Shown here piece by piece: positions 52,635 to 61,691 of a stretch of 64,000 nucleotides of DNA. The DNA comes from Sphingomonas endophytica (GTDB taxonomy: Bacteria > Pseudomonadota > Alphaproteobacteria > Sphingomonadales > Sphingomonadaceae), in NCBI RefSeq assembly GCF_001476895.1, contig NZ_LDTB01000006.1:1-64000 (forward strand), read 5' to 3'. The translations under genes were made by a program, and so were the position numbers. The notes beneath the pieces were generated by a model. It was not told the DNA's origin. It was given only the letters and a program-made list of their open reading frames with translations, and did no database searches. How positions within the stretch are numbered: the stretch's first letter is position 1; every line of letters starts with the position of its first letter.

Positions 52635-54683
52635 TCAGGCGGCGCGACCGAAGGCGTCGTCGTCCTCGTCCGGCCCGCCGTGGGTCAGGTCGAGGGCGAA
52701 GCCCCGCGCACGACCCTGCTGGTCCAGGACCGAGTTCGGTTTGACCTTCGGGGCGGGGGCAGCCCTGGCCCGCCGTTCCGCCGGCTTGCGGGTCGCGGCC
52801 GGCTTGCGGGGGGCGGCATCGTCGCTGATGCGGAAGAAGGCGATGCTCTGCTGCAATTCGTCCGCCTGGTTGGCCAGGTCCTCGGAGGTGGAGGTGATCT
52901 CCTCGGACGCCGACGCATTCTGCTGCGTCACGGTGTCGAGCTGCTGCAACGCCTGGTTGATCTGCGCCGCGCCGATATCCTGTTCGCGGCAGGCGGCGCT
53001 GATCTCGGCGACCAGTTCGGCGGTCCGGCGGATGTCGGGCACCAATTTGGTCAGCATCTCGCCGGCCTGCGCCGCTGCCTGCACCGTGTCGCCCGACACC
53101 GCGCTGATCTCGGCGGCGGCCGTCTGGCTGCGCTCGGCCAGCTTGCGCACTTCCGACGCGACGACCGCGAATCCACGGCCATGTTCACCGGCACGGGCCG
53201 CTTCGACGGCCGCGTTCAGCGCCAGCAGGTCGGTCTGCCGGGCGATTTCCTGCACGATGCCGATCTTCGCGGCGATGGTGCGCATCGCATCGACCGCCTT
53301 GTCGACCGCGACGCCGCTGGCTTCGGCGTCGGTCGACGACTGACGCGCGATCTTTTCGGTCTGCGCGGCATTGTCGGCATTCTGTTTGATGTTGGCCGCC
53401 ATCTGCTCCATCGACGCGGACGCTTCCTCGGCGGCGGCGGCCTGTTCCGTCGCGCCCTGGCTCACCTGCTCCGACGCTGCCGAGAGCTCCTGGCTGCCGG
53501 CGGCGACATTGTCCGCCGCGGTCGTCGCATCGCCGACCACGACCCGCAGCCGGTCGACCATCGATACCAGCGCATGGCCCAGCTTGTCGCGGTCGGACAG
53601 CGGGGTGTGATCGATCGTCAGGTCGCCGCGCGCGATCTCGTCCGCCAGCGTCGCCGACTTGCGCAGCCCGGTCACCATCGACACCAGCGCATGGCCCAGC
53701 CGGTCCTTGTCCGACAGCGGTACATAATCGACCGACAGGTCGCCGACCGCGATCGTGTCGGCCAGCGCCGCCGACTTGCGCAGGCCAGCGGTCATCGCGA
53801 CCATGGCATGGCCCAGCCGGTCCTTGTCCGACAGCGGCTTGTGATCGATCGTCAGGTCGCCCTGCGCGATGGTGTCGGCCACGCCCGCGGTCTGGCGCAG
53901 GTTGCCGGCCATTTCGTTCAGCGCGTTGGTCAGCAGGCCGACCTCGTCGTTCGACCGAACCTCCACGGTATGCGACACGTCGCCCTGCGCGACCGCCTCG
54001 GCCAGGTCGGTCGCCTGGCGCAGGTTGCGCCGGATCGCATTGGTGACCACCCATCCCACCGCCGATGCGACGGCCAGCGCGACCAGTGCGACGATCGCCA
54101 TCACCCAGTTCAACGTGCGCGACAGCGCCGCGCCCTCGGCCCGCGCGGTTTCGGCGGCCTTCAGCTGGTAATCGGACAGACGCCCGATCCCGGCCGTGGT
54201 CGGGTCGATTCCGGCATACATGTCGTTGTCTGCGAAGCGGGCCAGCGCGGCGCTGTCATGCGCGGCGATGATCGCGTTCAGCCGCGCCACCGCCTCGTCC
54301 GACCGGTTCATGTTCTGACGGACCTGCCCCACGACCGAGCGTTCCTCGTCGGTCAGGTCGGTCTGCATATAGGCCGACCAGTCGCGGTCGATCGATTGCT
54401 TCGCGTCGGCCACCGACGCGCTGGCCTGGGCCCAGTCGAGCTTGCCGGCGCGCAGCTTGTGCGTGGTATCGACGATGTTGATCGCATAGGCGTCCGACAC
54501 CGCCTTCAGCTGCCGGACCGGTACCAGACGGTCGTCATAGATCGACGTCATGGCGCCGGTCAGCGCGTTCATGCCGTAGAAGCCGGCACCGCCGACGATC
54601 GTGGCGATGGCAATCCCCGATGCCAACTGGATCGTCAGGATCCGGGTACCGATAGAAGTGAATTTCGCGCCAGCAGGCTTCAT
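52635..54683 (-). CDS. methyl-accepting chemotaxis protein with serial HAMP-like repeats
   Basis: A 682-residue chemoreceptor. It has a first membrane helix (about 15-37), a four-helix-bundle sensor (about 40-185), a second helix (about 190-213), one HAMP (about 215-265) and three tandem 39-residue HAMP-like units (269-385). The signalling helix hairpin peaks at [22 protein letters not shown] (in part), and there is a 60-residue basic/acidic tail. The hairpin tip is the universal kinase-contact site. No che operon is adjacent. Confidence 0.9.
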   Translation of the reverse strand: MKPAGAKFTSIGTRILTIQLASGIAIATIVGGAGFYGMNALTGAMTSIYDDRLVPVRQLKAVSDAYAINIVDTTHKLRAGKLDWAQASASVADAKQSIDRDWSAYMQTDLTDEERSVVGQVRQNMNRSDEAVARLNAIIAAHDSAALARFADNDMYAGIDPTTAGIGRLSDYQLKAAETARAEGAALSRTLNWVMAIVALVALAVASAVGWVVTNAIRRNLRQATDLAEAVAQGDVSHTVEVRSNDEVGLLTNALNEMAGNLRQTAGVADTIAQGDLTIDHKPLSDKDRLGHAMVAMTAGLRKSAALADTIAVGDLSVDYVPLSDKDRLGHALVSMVTGLRKSATLADEIARGDLTIDHTPLSDRDKLGHALVSMVDRLRVVVGDATTAADNVAAGSQELSAASEQVSQGATEQAAAAEEASASMEQMAANIKQNADNAAQTEKIARQSSTDAEASGVAVDKAVDAMRTIAAKIGIVQEIARQTDLLALNAAVEAARAGEHGRGFAVVASEVRKLAERSQTAAAEISAVSGDTVQAAAQAGEMLTKLVPDIRRTAELVAEISAACREQDIGAAQINQALQQLDTVTQQNASASEEITSTSEDLANQADELQQSIAFFRISDDAAPRKPAATRKPAERRARAAPAPKVKPNSVLDQQGRARGFALDLTHGGPDEDDDAFGRAA
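53529..53879 (-). repeat. three tandem 117-bp units inside the chemoreceptor gene
   Basis: Three consecutive 39-residue units with the pattern ADxIAxGDLxxDHxPLSDxD, then R/K-LGHAxVxMxxGLRKSA-x-L. The copies differ by roughly a quarter of their residues; the third grades into the signalling helix. In-frame unit-length expansion is possible. Confidence 0.85.
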
Positions 54684-54689
54684 GATTGC

Positions 54690-54713
54690 ACCCTTTAACC
54701 TCGCGCAAAGGGT
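54690..54713. promoter_or_regulatory. inverted repeat just upstream of the chemoreceptor start
   Basis: ACCCTTT, 10 nt, AAAGGGT, a perfect 7-bp dyad ending 7 nt before the minus-strand start codon. It could fold in the mRNA leader and include the ribosome site (AAAGGGTG). Confidence 0.45.
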
Positions 54714-54856
54714 AGGCGGCGCGGTTTAAGACGAAGTAAAGCGATCGTATACTACTGATGCCTCGTCGTTTTTCGTGGGTCTTCCGATTCGGTGCGCGAG
54801 GACGCCGTCATTCGCGCGACGATCATCGGGCGTCCGATGTCATGACGGCCAAGTGG

Positions 54857-55624
54857 CTATGCGCTCAGCCGCAGCGGCTCCCCTTCCGGCAGGATATGCG
54901 CGGGCAGCGTGCGGAACCCCGGGCGCGCCAGCAGATAGCCCTGCATGTAGCGCACGCCCATCTCGCGCAGGATCCGATATTCCGCGACGGTTTCGATCCC
55001 CTCGGCGATCGTGGTGATCCCCATGCGCGCGAACAACGCGAGCAGCCCCTCGACGATCATGCGTCGCGGCCTGCTGGCGTCGATGCCCCGGATCAGTTCC
55101 ATGTCCAGCTTGATGACGTCGGTCTGCAGCCGTGCGAGCAGCGACAGGCCGGCATGGCCCGCGCCGAAGTCGTCCAGCGCCGTGGCGAAGCCCATTCGCC
55201 GATAGGTGTCGATGATCTCCCCGACGTGCCGCGTATCGACCATCTCCTCGTTCTCGGTGAACTCGAAGATCAGGCGGTCGGTGGGGAAGCCCACGGCGGC
55301 GGCGGTCCTGAGCGTCAGCTGGATGCAGGCGAGCGGCGAATAGACCGCGTTCGGCAGGAAGTTGATGGACAGTCTCGCCCCCGTGGCGACGATCCCGGCC
55401 TCGACCGCCTGAGTGATCGCCGCGACGCGACACTGCTGGTCGAAGGCGTAGCGGTTTTCCGGCGTCACGCTCTTCAGGACCTGTCCGGCCCCCTGGCCGT
55501 CGCGTCCCCGGACCAGCGCCTCATAGGCCCAGACCTCGCCGGAGACGATGTCGACGATCGGCTGGAACGCCATTGCCAGATCGAAAGCGGCGTCTTCCTG
55601 TCGGCAGCCCTGGCAGCCGCTCAT
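54857..55624 (-). CDS. EAL-domain cyclic-di-GMP phosphodiesterase
   Basis: A 255-residue protein consisting of a short Cys-containing start (MSGCQGCRQED) and an EAL domain. Active-site elements: AMAFQPIVDI, YEALVRGRDG (EAL signature), INFLPN, EFTENEEM, DDFGAGHAGL and AEGIET. All metal-binding residues appear present, so the enzyme should cut c-di-GMP to pGpG. No GGDEF or sensor domain is attached. Confidence 0.9.
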   Translation of the reverse strand: MSGCQGCRQEDAAFDLAMAFQPIVDIVSGEVWAYEALVRGRDGQGAGQVLKSVTPENRYAFDQQCRVAAITQAVEAGIVATGARLSINFLPNAVYSPLACIQLTLRTAAAVGFPTDRLIFEFTENEEMVDTRHVGEIIDTYRRMGFATALDDFGAGHAGLSLLARLQTDVIKLDMELIRGIDASRPRRMIVEGLLALFARMGITTIAEGIETVAEYRILREMGVRYMQGYLLARPGFRTLPAHILPEGEPLRLSA

Positions 55625-55686
55625 GATATCGGATCCATCGGTGCGGCGTAGGGGAGCAACCCCTAATTTACCGTGTCCAATCCAGA

Positions 55687-56862
55687 TCAAGGTGCGGCGA
55701 CGGTCGCGCTCTGGCGGCGCGGCCCGGCGGTGCGTGATGACGCTCCGGCGCGCGGCGTCGCACCATGTTCCGTGCGTCGAAGCAGGTCGATCAGATCCTG
55801 TTTCCAGAAGCGGGCGTGCGTGTGCGTTCCATGGCCGCGTGTGTCGGGTGTCTCGGGAATCAGGCGGAACCGCGCATCGCGCATCCGGGCCACCGCGCGC
55901 CGGGGATAGTCGAGCTGGCGCGGGTTGATGAAGTCGTCGGCCGAGTTGACCCACGTCGTGGGCGCGGTGATCGCCTCCAGCCGCGGCCACGGATTGTAGG
56001 TGCGCGACGCATCGATCTGATAGATCAGGTCGTTCGCGTCCGTTCCCGCGATCGATGCGGCCACCCGGTCGCGCGCGAACGCCTCGGCCGCCTCACGGCG
56101 GGGATATTGCGCCTGGAAGTACAGGGGGGCGGCGCCGGCCACGAACAGCAGGCTGGCGGCGGTGCGCAGACCCTGCACGGGGGGCGCGCGATACTCGCCG
56201 TTCGCCCATGCCGGGTCCGCCTCGATCCCGTCGATCGCCAGCTTGCGCCACATGCGGTTCAGGCCGGCGATCTCCACCGGCTCGCAGGCCAGCGGCATCA
56301 GCGCGCGCGCGAAGTCGGGGTGGGTCTCGCCCCACACCAGGCTGTGCATGCACCCCATCGAGGTTCCCATGATCAGCCGCATCCGGCGGATGCCGAGCCC
56401 GTCGTGCAGCAGCCGATATTGCGCCTCGACCATGTCGTCGTAATCGTAATGCGGGAAGCGCATGTGCAGGCCGTCGGACGGCTTGGACGACTTCCCGTGC
56501 CCGATCCCGTCGGGCAGGATGATCCAGTATCGCGTGATGTCGAGCGGCTGTCCCGGGCCGTAGAGCGCGTCGGCGAATTGCGGCGCCAGGAACTGGCGCC
56601 CGGTGCCGCCGGTCCCGTGCAGCACCATGACCGCATTGTCGATCTCACCCTTGGCGTTGCGGTGTGGCGATCCCAGCGTCGTATAGTTGATGCGCACGTC
56701 CGGCATCGTCTCGCCCGAACGAAAGCGGAAGTCGCGGATCGTGAACTGCGCATCGCGGGCGGGCCAGTGCGAGGCGGATGGTGCGGGCCTGTTCGCCGGC
56801 GTGAGCGGCGGCACCTGGCCGGTCGCGGCCTGAAGGAGCAAGAACGGGAGGAGGAACAGCAT
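55687..56862 (-). CDS. secreted alpha/beta-hydrolase, homoserine-acetyltransferase-like
   Basis: A 391-residue protein with an N-terminal signal segment (MLFLLPFLLLQAATGQ). The MetX-like features are LHGTGGTGRQFL, PDGIGHGKSSKPSDG and the nucleophile elbow MGTSMGCMHSL; a late His lies in GHGTHTHARFW. A secreted member is unlikely to be the methionine enzyme itself; a hydrolase role is more likely. Isolated between EAL and a small hypothetical. Confidence 0.75.
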   Translation of the reverse strand: MLFLLPFLLLQAATGQVPPLTPANRPAPSASHWPARDAQFTIRDFRFRSGETMPDVRINYTTLGSPHRNAKGEIDNAVMVLHGTGGTGRQFLAPQFADALYGPGQPLDITRYWIILPDGIGHGKSSKPSDGLHMRFPHYDYDDMVEAQYRLLHDGLGIRRMRLIMGTSMGCMHSLVWGETHPDFARALMPLACEPVEIAGLNRMWRKLAIDGIEADPAWANGEYRAPPVQGLRTAASLLFVAGAAPLYFQAQYPRREAAEAFARDRVAASIAGTDANDLIYQIDASRTYNPWPRLEAITAPTTWVNSADDFINPRQLDYPRRAVARMRDARFRLIPETPDTRGHGTHTHARFWKQDLIDLLRRTEHGATPRAGASSRTAGPRRQSATVAAP

Positions 56863-56958
56863 GGCGCATCGTCACGCCTGATCGGGCCGGGCGCAAGCGC
56901 GCATTTGGCGCCGAGGCACGCGAATCCGCTCGGGCGCCGGCCGGGCGCTCCGCCGGCT

Positions 56959-57318
56959 TCACTGATGGCGCAGGAACTTGTCGAATCCCTCGTTCGCCTT
57001 CGTCATCCTGGCCAGCTTCCGCAGATAGGTGCGCACGTGCCGTTCGAAGCGGACATCGTCATACAGGCCGGTCGCGGGATAATCGTCCTGCGCGATCAAC
57101 GCCTTCAGCCGGGCGGCGAGCGTGTTCTGATCCTCGATGCAGTCGGCGTCCTTCAGCGCGCGGCACGCCCATTCCTCGGCGGCGGCCTTGTCGAAATCGT
57201 CGCGCGCGTCATAGCCGCGCCGGTCGGCGGCGGCCTGATCCAGCCGCGACGCCGCGTACCGGCGCTCCAGCCACTTGCGGACCAGCGCCGCGTCCCACGG
57301 TTTCGTCGGTTCCGTCAT
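56959..57318 (-). CDS. small hypothetical protein
   Basis: A 119-residue, charged, all-helical cytoplasmic protein (MTEPTKPWDAALVRKWLERR...). Two Cys. No known domain recognised. It lies between the alpha/beta-hydrolase and the divergent HNH gene and looks conserved in codon use. Confidence 0.6.
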   Translation of the reverse strand: MTEPTKPWDAALVRKWLERRYAASRLDQAAADRRGYDARDDFDKAAAEEWACRALKDADCIEDQNTLAARLKALIAQDDYPATGLYDDVRFERHVRTYLRKLARMTKANEGFDKFLRHQ

Positions 57319-57442
57319 CGTTTTCCCCTGGTCGCCCCGACGCGCCGGGGCGTGGTCGGCGGCGTTCCATACGATCAGGCGGATGGCTTTGCCATGGGCG
57401 AGGGGCTAGGGGCGAGGCCCATTGAGGCGGTGATGTTGCGCT

Positions 57443-57778
57443 ATGGCCAGACGTTCGAAACACGATCCCTATGATCATCTTCCGCGGGAAGACGATGCGG
57501 CGACCGCGCCGGTGCCATGCTGGCTGTGCGCTCGTCCGACCGGCAAGACCATCGTCTGGCATCATCCGGTGCCCAAGAGCCGGGGTGGTCGTGATGTCGT
57601 GCCCATGCATCCGATCTGCCAGCAGACGCTGACCGCCAATTTCACCAATTCCGAGTTGCAGCGGCACGGCATGAACGTCGCCGGCCTGCTCGATCATCCC
57701 AACGTCCGCAAATTCGTGGACTGGGTGGCGAAGAAGGATCCGGACTTCACCGCGACGATCACCAGGAAACAGCGCTGA
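57443..57778 (+). CDS. HNH-like (His-Me finger) endonuclease-domain protein
   Basis: A 111-residue protein with an HNH-type zinc site: PCWLC, then WHHPVPKSRGGRD and MHPICQQTL. The pattern Cx2C...HH...GG...H-x2-C fits stand-alone HNH proteins common in sphingomonads; nuclease activity not proven. Convergent with the histidine kinase gene. Confidence 0.8.
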   Translation: MARRSKHDPYDHLPREDDAATAPVPCWLCARPTGKTIVWHHPVPKSRGGRDVVPMHPICQQTLTANFTNSELQRHGMNVAGLLDHPNVRKFVDWVAKKDPDFTATITRKQR

Positions 57779-57829
57779 TCCGCGCCGCTCGCCGATCGGA
57801 ACCCGCCGGCGACGCCCATGGGCCGGACC

Positions 57830-57849
57830 GGATGCGCGCGGGCGCATCC
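57830..57849. terminator. hairpin between convergent genes
   Basis: GGATGCGC, 4 nt, GCGCATCC: perfect 8-bp dyad in the 99-bp convergent gap. No T-run. Confidence 0.45.
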
Positions 57850-57877
57850 GCGAGGAGGAAAGCGTCGCGCCCTCGTC

Positions 57878-58900
57878 TCATGCCTGACAGGCGCTCTCGG
57901 GCAGGGAGAGGCGCAGGATCGTGCCCGACGACGGTGCGGCCTCCACGCTGAGCTGCGCGTCCATTCGCATCGCCAGGCTTCGCACGAGCTTCAGGCCGAG
58001 GCTGTCCGAACGATGCAGATCGAAATCCGGCGGCAAGCCGGCTCCGTCGTCGATCACGCACAATTGAATGATCTGGTCATCGTGGGTCAGGGTGACGACG
58101 ATCTCGCCCGCGTCCCGATCGACGAACCCGTGTTCCATCGCGTTGGCGATGCCTTCGGCCATGATGAGCGCCAGCGGGATCGCCGCATCGGGCGAGAGCC
58201 GGATGCCGGACACCGCCTCGATCCGGTGGACGATGCCCGGCCGGTGCTCGGCGGCGAACAGGTCGGCCATCAGGTCCTTGAGGAAGACGTCCAGCGGCAC
58301 CTGCTCCCCGGTGGTCGAGTAGAGCTGCCGCTGGATGCGCCCGATCAGCTGCAATTTGGTGGAGGCATCGGTCAGGATCGTGCGCGCGACCGGGTCGGTG
58401 ACCTGCCGCTGCTGCAGCGACAGCATCGCCCCGACCATCTGGATGTTGTTCGACACCCGGTGCTGCAACTCGCGGAACAGCAGCTCGGTCCGTTCCGCCA
58501 GTTGCCGCTGTTCCGCCGCCAGCCGCGACGATCGTTCGTTGGCGCGCTGCATCGCATCGACGAGCGCGACATCGACCGCGACGACACCGGCATAGAAGCC
58601 GAGCGCGACGAGCGTCCGCGCCTCCACCTGGAACGAGTGGACCGGAGGGATGAAGAAATACCAGGCGAGCAGTCCGCACACCACCGCCGACAGTGTGCCC
58701 GGACCGCGCCCGAACAGGAACGAGGAGATGATGACCGCCGGGAAGAAGGTAAGATACGGAAATCCCGGCGGAAAGGCCGGGTCAAGTGTCCAGCGTATCC
58801 ACCACGCGACGGCACAGAGCAGCAACGCGGCCGAATAGGCCAGCGCCCTGCGCTCGCGAAGCAGCGGCAGCTGCTCGAACACCCGCCGCTTCGCCTGCAT
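57878..58900 (-). CDS. HWE/HisKA_2-type sensor histidine kinase with DUF4118 sensor
   Basis: A 340-residue membrane kinase. Four N-terminal helices (about 20-110) with the GRGPGTLSAVVCGLLAWYFF segment form a DUF4118 KdpD-like sensor. The phospho-accepting His147 lies in FRELQHRVSNNIQM. The HATPase is intact: AEGIANAMEHGF (N-box) and DDGAGLPP (G1). Such kinases often feed PhyR-type or single-domain regulators. Start at 58900 chosen; an ATG 20 codons upstream is an alternative. Confidence 0.88.
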   Translation of the reverse strand: MQAKRRVFEQLPLLRERRALAYSAALLLCAVAWWIRWTLDPAFPPGFPYLTFFPAVIISSFLFGRGPGTLSAVVCGLLAWYFFIPPVHSFQVEARTLVALGFYAGVVAVDVALVDAMQRANERSSRLAAEQRQLAERTELLFRELQHRVSNNIQMVGAMLSLQQRQVTDPVARTILTDASTKLQLIGRIQRQLYSTTGEQVPLDVFLKDLMADLFAAEHRPGIVHRIEAVSGIRLSPDAAIPLALIMAEGIANAMEHGFVDRDAGEIVVTLTHDDQIIQLCVIDDGAGLPPDFDLHRSDSLGLKLVRSLAMRMDAQLSVEAAPSSGTILRLSLPESACQA

Positions 58901-59040
58901 CTCTTGTCCAAGGCCCCCCGCTGTACCGCCCCTCCTGCGCGATCCTGCGGGCGGTTGCAAAGGTCTTGTTGCATCGATGTGTCGGCGCGCCCCGAAACCG
59001 GATCGTGCTGGCGCTGTCTCCTTGCGATCGGCCGTCGGCG

Positions 59041-59526
59041 TTACGTCCGGCGCAATGTCGCCGTGCCGCCGTTCAGCGACGCGGTGCCGGTCTGCCCGTC
59101 CGCCGCGGCGTTGAACACGACCAGCGTCCGCCGGTCGTCAGCCGCCAGCGCCACGCCCTCGGGAATCGGTCGCCACGCCACCGCGCCGCTCACCACCGCC
59201 GCCAGACAGCCGCCAGGGTCGTCGATCGCCCAGCCGTTCGCGGACTCGACGCGCCGCGTGGTGAACGTGATCGCGCAGGTCGCCGTCGGGGTCTCGATCG
59301 CCCAGGCCCCCGCAAGCTCCTCCGGCTCGCGCATTCTCAGGCTGCCGCTCGTTTGAGGCGTCTCATCGCCACCATGTGTCATTATATTTCTGCCGTGTTC
59401 CAGAGATGTTGCGTCGGCGCAGCCGATCATAAACAATGTTAGGACGACGACGCAGGAAGTCAGACTTGGCGAACGAGCACAGAACCGACTGTGCGTCGAC
59501 TTCGGGTTGCAAACAAATGGAGGCAT
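59041..59526 (-). CDS. metalloprotease inhibitor (AprI/Inh-like) lipoprotein
   Basis: A 161-residue product from the ATG at 59526, with a lipoprotein-type signal (TSCVVVLTLFMIGC, Cys36) followed by a 100-residue beta-barrel domain: LAGAWAIETPTATCAITFTT (in parts) and GCLAAVVSGAVAWRPIPEG. The two Cys (TCAIT and GGCLAA) fit the Inh disulfide. Divergently placed against a serralysin-type protease, the classic partner that this fold inhibits in the periplasm. The start codon is uncertain: it lies 3 bp from the protease start and has no clear ribosome site. Confidence 0.75.
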   Translation of the reverse strand: MPPFVCNPKSTHSRFCARSPSLTSCVVVLTLFMIGCADATSLEHGRNIMTHGGDETPQTSGSLRMREPEELAGAWAIETPTATCAITFTTRRVESANGWAIDDPGGCLAAVVSGAVAWRPIPEGVALAADDRRTLVVFNAAADGQTGTASLNGGTATLRRT

Positions 59527-59529
59527 TTC

Positions 59530-61227
59530 GTGCCCGTATTGCATCGCACAACTTCCTTGTCGAACCGGTCCTCGGGTGAGGACTTTGCCACGCCGCGCCA
59601 GGATGGCCTGGCGTCTCTTTTGCACTTGTTGGATGATCGGGGCAATCCGACGGCCGAGGCGGACCTGGTCGGGTCGTCGTCCCCGGCCGCGGCGGACGCC
59701 GCCGACGTCGCGCTTCCGGCCTCGGGCACCGTCTTCGGGTTCGGCTGGGATGCCTGGCTGTTTCACCGGCAGGCGGCGGTGACGCAGGATGTCGCGGCGG
59801 AGGGCTGCCAGTGCTGGGGGTGCATGAACAGCGCGAACCCCGATCGCAACCACGCCACCGATCCGCAGGCGGCGTTGAACGGTGACGAGCGCGGGGAGGG
59901 CGGGCCGAACGGCAAGCCGTCGCTGACGATCGCCGAGGCGGGCGCGCAGATCGGCCGCGCGAACCAGACATGGAACGGATCGACGCTCGGGCAGGCGGCC
60001 GACGTCACCTACGCCTATCGCTCCACCGCGCCGACCACCATGCCCAACGGCACCAGCGGCTTCTCGCGCTTCAACGGGGCGCAGATCGAGCAGACCACCA
60101 TCGCGTTGCAGGCGTGGGCGGACGTGGCGCGCGTCACGTTCCGGCGCGTCGACAATGGCGACGGCTACAGCAACAACGCCCAGATGCTGCTGGGCAATTA
60201 CTCCAGCGGCGCCTCGGGCGCGGCGGCCTTCGCTTATTATCCCGGCAACGGGGTCGGCGGTGACAGCTGGTACAACAGCTCGCTCAGCTACAATCGCGCG
60301 CCCGACACTCTCAACTACGGCGGACAGGTGCTGATCCACGAGATCGGGCACGCGCTCGGGCTGGGGCATCCGGGCGACTACAACGCCGGCAACGGATCGC
60401 CGACCTACAGCAACAGCGCCTCCTATTACGAGGATACGCGCCAATATTCGGTCATGAGCTATTGGTCGGAGACGAACACCGGCGGCGACAACGGCGGCTA
60501 TTATGCGGCGGCGCCGCTGCTGGACGATATCGCGGCCATCCAGCGGCTCTATGGCGCGAACACCGCCACGCGGACCGGCGACACGGTGTACGGCTTCTCC
60601 TCCAACACGGGGCGCGATTATTATAGCGCGAGTTCGTCGGGATCGGTGCTGATCTTCGCGGCCTGGGATGCCGGCGGAACCGACACGTTCAACTTCTCCG
60701 GCTACAGCCAGGCGCAGCTGATCGATCTGAACGACGGCAATTTCTCGAACGTCGGCGGGCTGAAGGGCAATGTCGCGATCGCGCAGGGGGTGGTGATCGA
60801 GAATGCGGTCGGCGGGTCCGGCGCCGATCGCATCATCGGCAACGAGTTCGCCAACCGGCTGACCGGCAATGCCGGCAACGACGTGCTGATCGGCGGCGGC
60901 GGTGCCGACGTTCTGATCGGCGGATCGGGGGCGGACACCTTCACCTTCACCAGCATCACCGACTCGCGGTCGAACGCGCGCGACCAGATCACCGACTTCA
61001 CCAGCGGCGTCGACCGCATCGACCTGTCGGCGATCGATGCCGATCTCGGGCGGGACGGCGATCAGGCGTTCACCCAGGTGTCGCGCTTCGGCGGTCGCGC
61101 GGGCGAGGCCGTGATCCAGAGCGGCAATGGCGTCACGACCCTGTCGCTGGACCAGAACGGCGACGGCGTCGCGGACTTCGTCCTGACCGTGACCGGCTCG
61201 CTCGCCTCCGGCGATCTGTTCTGGTGA
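59530..61227 (+). CDS. serralysin-family (M10) zinc metalloprotease with RTX repeats
   Basis: A 565-residue secreted protease starting at GTG 59530 (GGAGG 6 nt upstream). No N-terminal Sec signal. The zinc site is HEIGHALGLGHP at His270, with the Met-turn SVMSYW. The C-terminal RTX part has nonapeptides such as NRLTGNAGNDVLIGGGGAD and ADVLIGGSGAD, then a type-I-secretion-type tail ending SLASGDLFW. An unusual pre-protease stretch has CQCWGCM (Cys93, 95, 98). No type-I exporter genes are in the window. Confidence 0.9.
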   Translation: MPVLHRTTSLSNRSSGEDFATPRQDGLASLLHLLDDRGNPTAEADLVGSSSPAAADAADVALPASGTVFGFGWDAWLFHRQAAVTQDVAAEGCQCWGCMNSANPDRNHATDPQAALNGDERGEGGPNGKPSLTIAEAGAQIGRANQTWNGSTLGQAADVTYAYRSTAPTTMPNGTSGFSRFNGAQIEQTTIALQAWADVARVTFRRVDNGDGYSNNAQMLLGNYSSGASGAAAFAYYPGNGVGGDSWYNSSLSYNRAPDTLNYGGQVLIHEIGHALGLGHPGDYNAGNGSPTYSNSASYYEDTRQYSVMSYWSETNTGGDNGGYYAAAPLLDDIAAIQRLYGANTATRTGDTVYGFSSNTGRDYYSASSSGSVLIFAAWDAGGTDTFNFSGYSQAQLIDLNDGNFSNVGGLKGNVAIAQGVVIENAVGGSGADRIIGNEFANRLTGNAGNDVLIGGGGADVLIGGSGADTFTFTSITDSRSNARDQITDFTSGVDRIDLSAIDADLGRDGDQAFTQVSRFGGRAGEAVIQSGNGVTTLSLDQNGDGVADFVLTVTGSLASGDLFW

Positions 61228-61296
61228 CCCGCATGCCGGCGGAGGGGCGCCGCCGCGCGTCCTTCCGTCGGCAGCGACTGCCCTGCTGACATCAAG

Positions 61297-61318
61297 ATAT
61301 AAGGATATCTTTATATCG
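61297..61318. promoter_or_regulatory. SahR-like operator in front of mesXD
   Basis: A 22-bp near-perfect palindrome: GATATAA, G/A centre, GATATC core, TTTATATC (one mismatch). It resembles the ArsR-family SahR site of proteobacterial methionine-cycle genes. It lies 3 bp before a TTGACA -35 hexamer and so would block or poise the promoter. Confidence 0.6.
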
Positions 61319-61321
61319 CTG

Positions 61322-61349
61322 TTGACATGGGTCCGGCGATGGTGTTGAA
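61322..61349 (+). promoter_or_regulatory. promoter of the mesXD leader
   Basis: TTGACA (61322-61327), 17 nt, TTGAAA. The -35 is consensus; the -10 is poor. It lies directly between the palindrome and the riboswitch. Confidence 0.5.
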
Positions 61350-61556
61350 ACGCGGGTGTCGAGGTTCCCCATCCCAGGCATGGCGATGGGGCTAAGACGG
61401 GAAGCCGGTGGTGCCCTGTACGGGCAGAGTCCGGCGCTGCCCCCGCAACTGTAAGCGGCGAGTGGCGGCTCCATATCGTGCCACTGGGCTCCCGCAAGGA
61501 GCCTGGGAAGGCCGGAGCCACCGCGTTGACCCGCAAGCCAGGAGACCTGCCTTCCG
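61350..61556 (+). promoter_or_regulatory. cobalamin (B12) riboswitch
   Basis: Carries the conserved cobalamin aptamer core: GGTTCCCC, GGGGCTAAGACGGGAAGCCG, AGTCCGGCGCTGCCCCCGCA with ACTGTAAGCG, GCCACTGGG, and the B12-box AGCCAGGAGACCTGCC (61536-61551). It is 135 nt upstream of mesX in the same direction; a short stem near 61670-61684 (CTGC / GCAG) could mask the mesX ribosome site (CAGG). When B12 is scarce the leader should allow expression. Confidence 0.92.
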
Positions 61557-61691
61557 ACGCCATAACGTTCCTCGGACGGGGGTTCCTCCGGTGGATCGCG
61601 CTTGACGCGTGGATCCGTGGCGTGCCGCCCTCCGGGTCCGTCGTCGCCCTGCGCGCTCTCGCCTGACCTCTGCCCGCAAAGCAGGTGAGTC

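Noticed and set aside
59041..61563. Very long minus-strand open frame across the serralysin gene (about 840 codons).
   Set aside because: Only the last 161 codons look like a protein (inhibitor domain); the rest is a G+C-driven antisense shadow of the protease, with RTX repeats read backwards.
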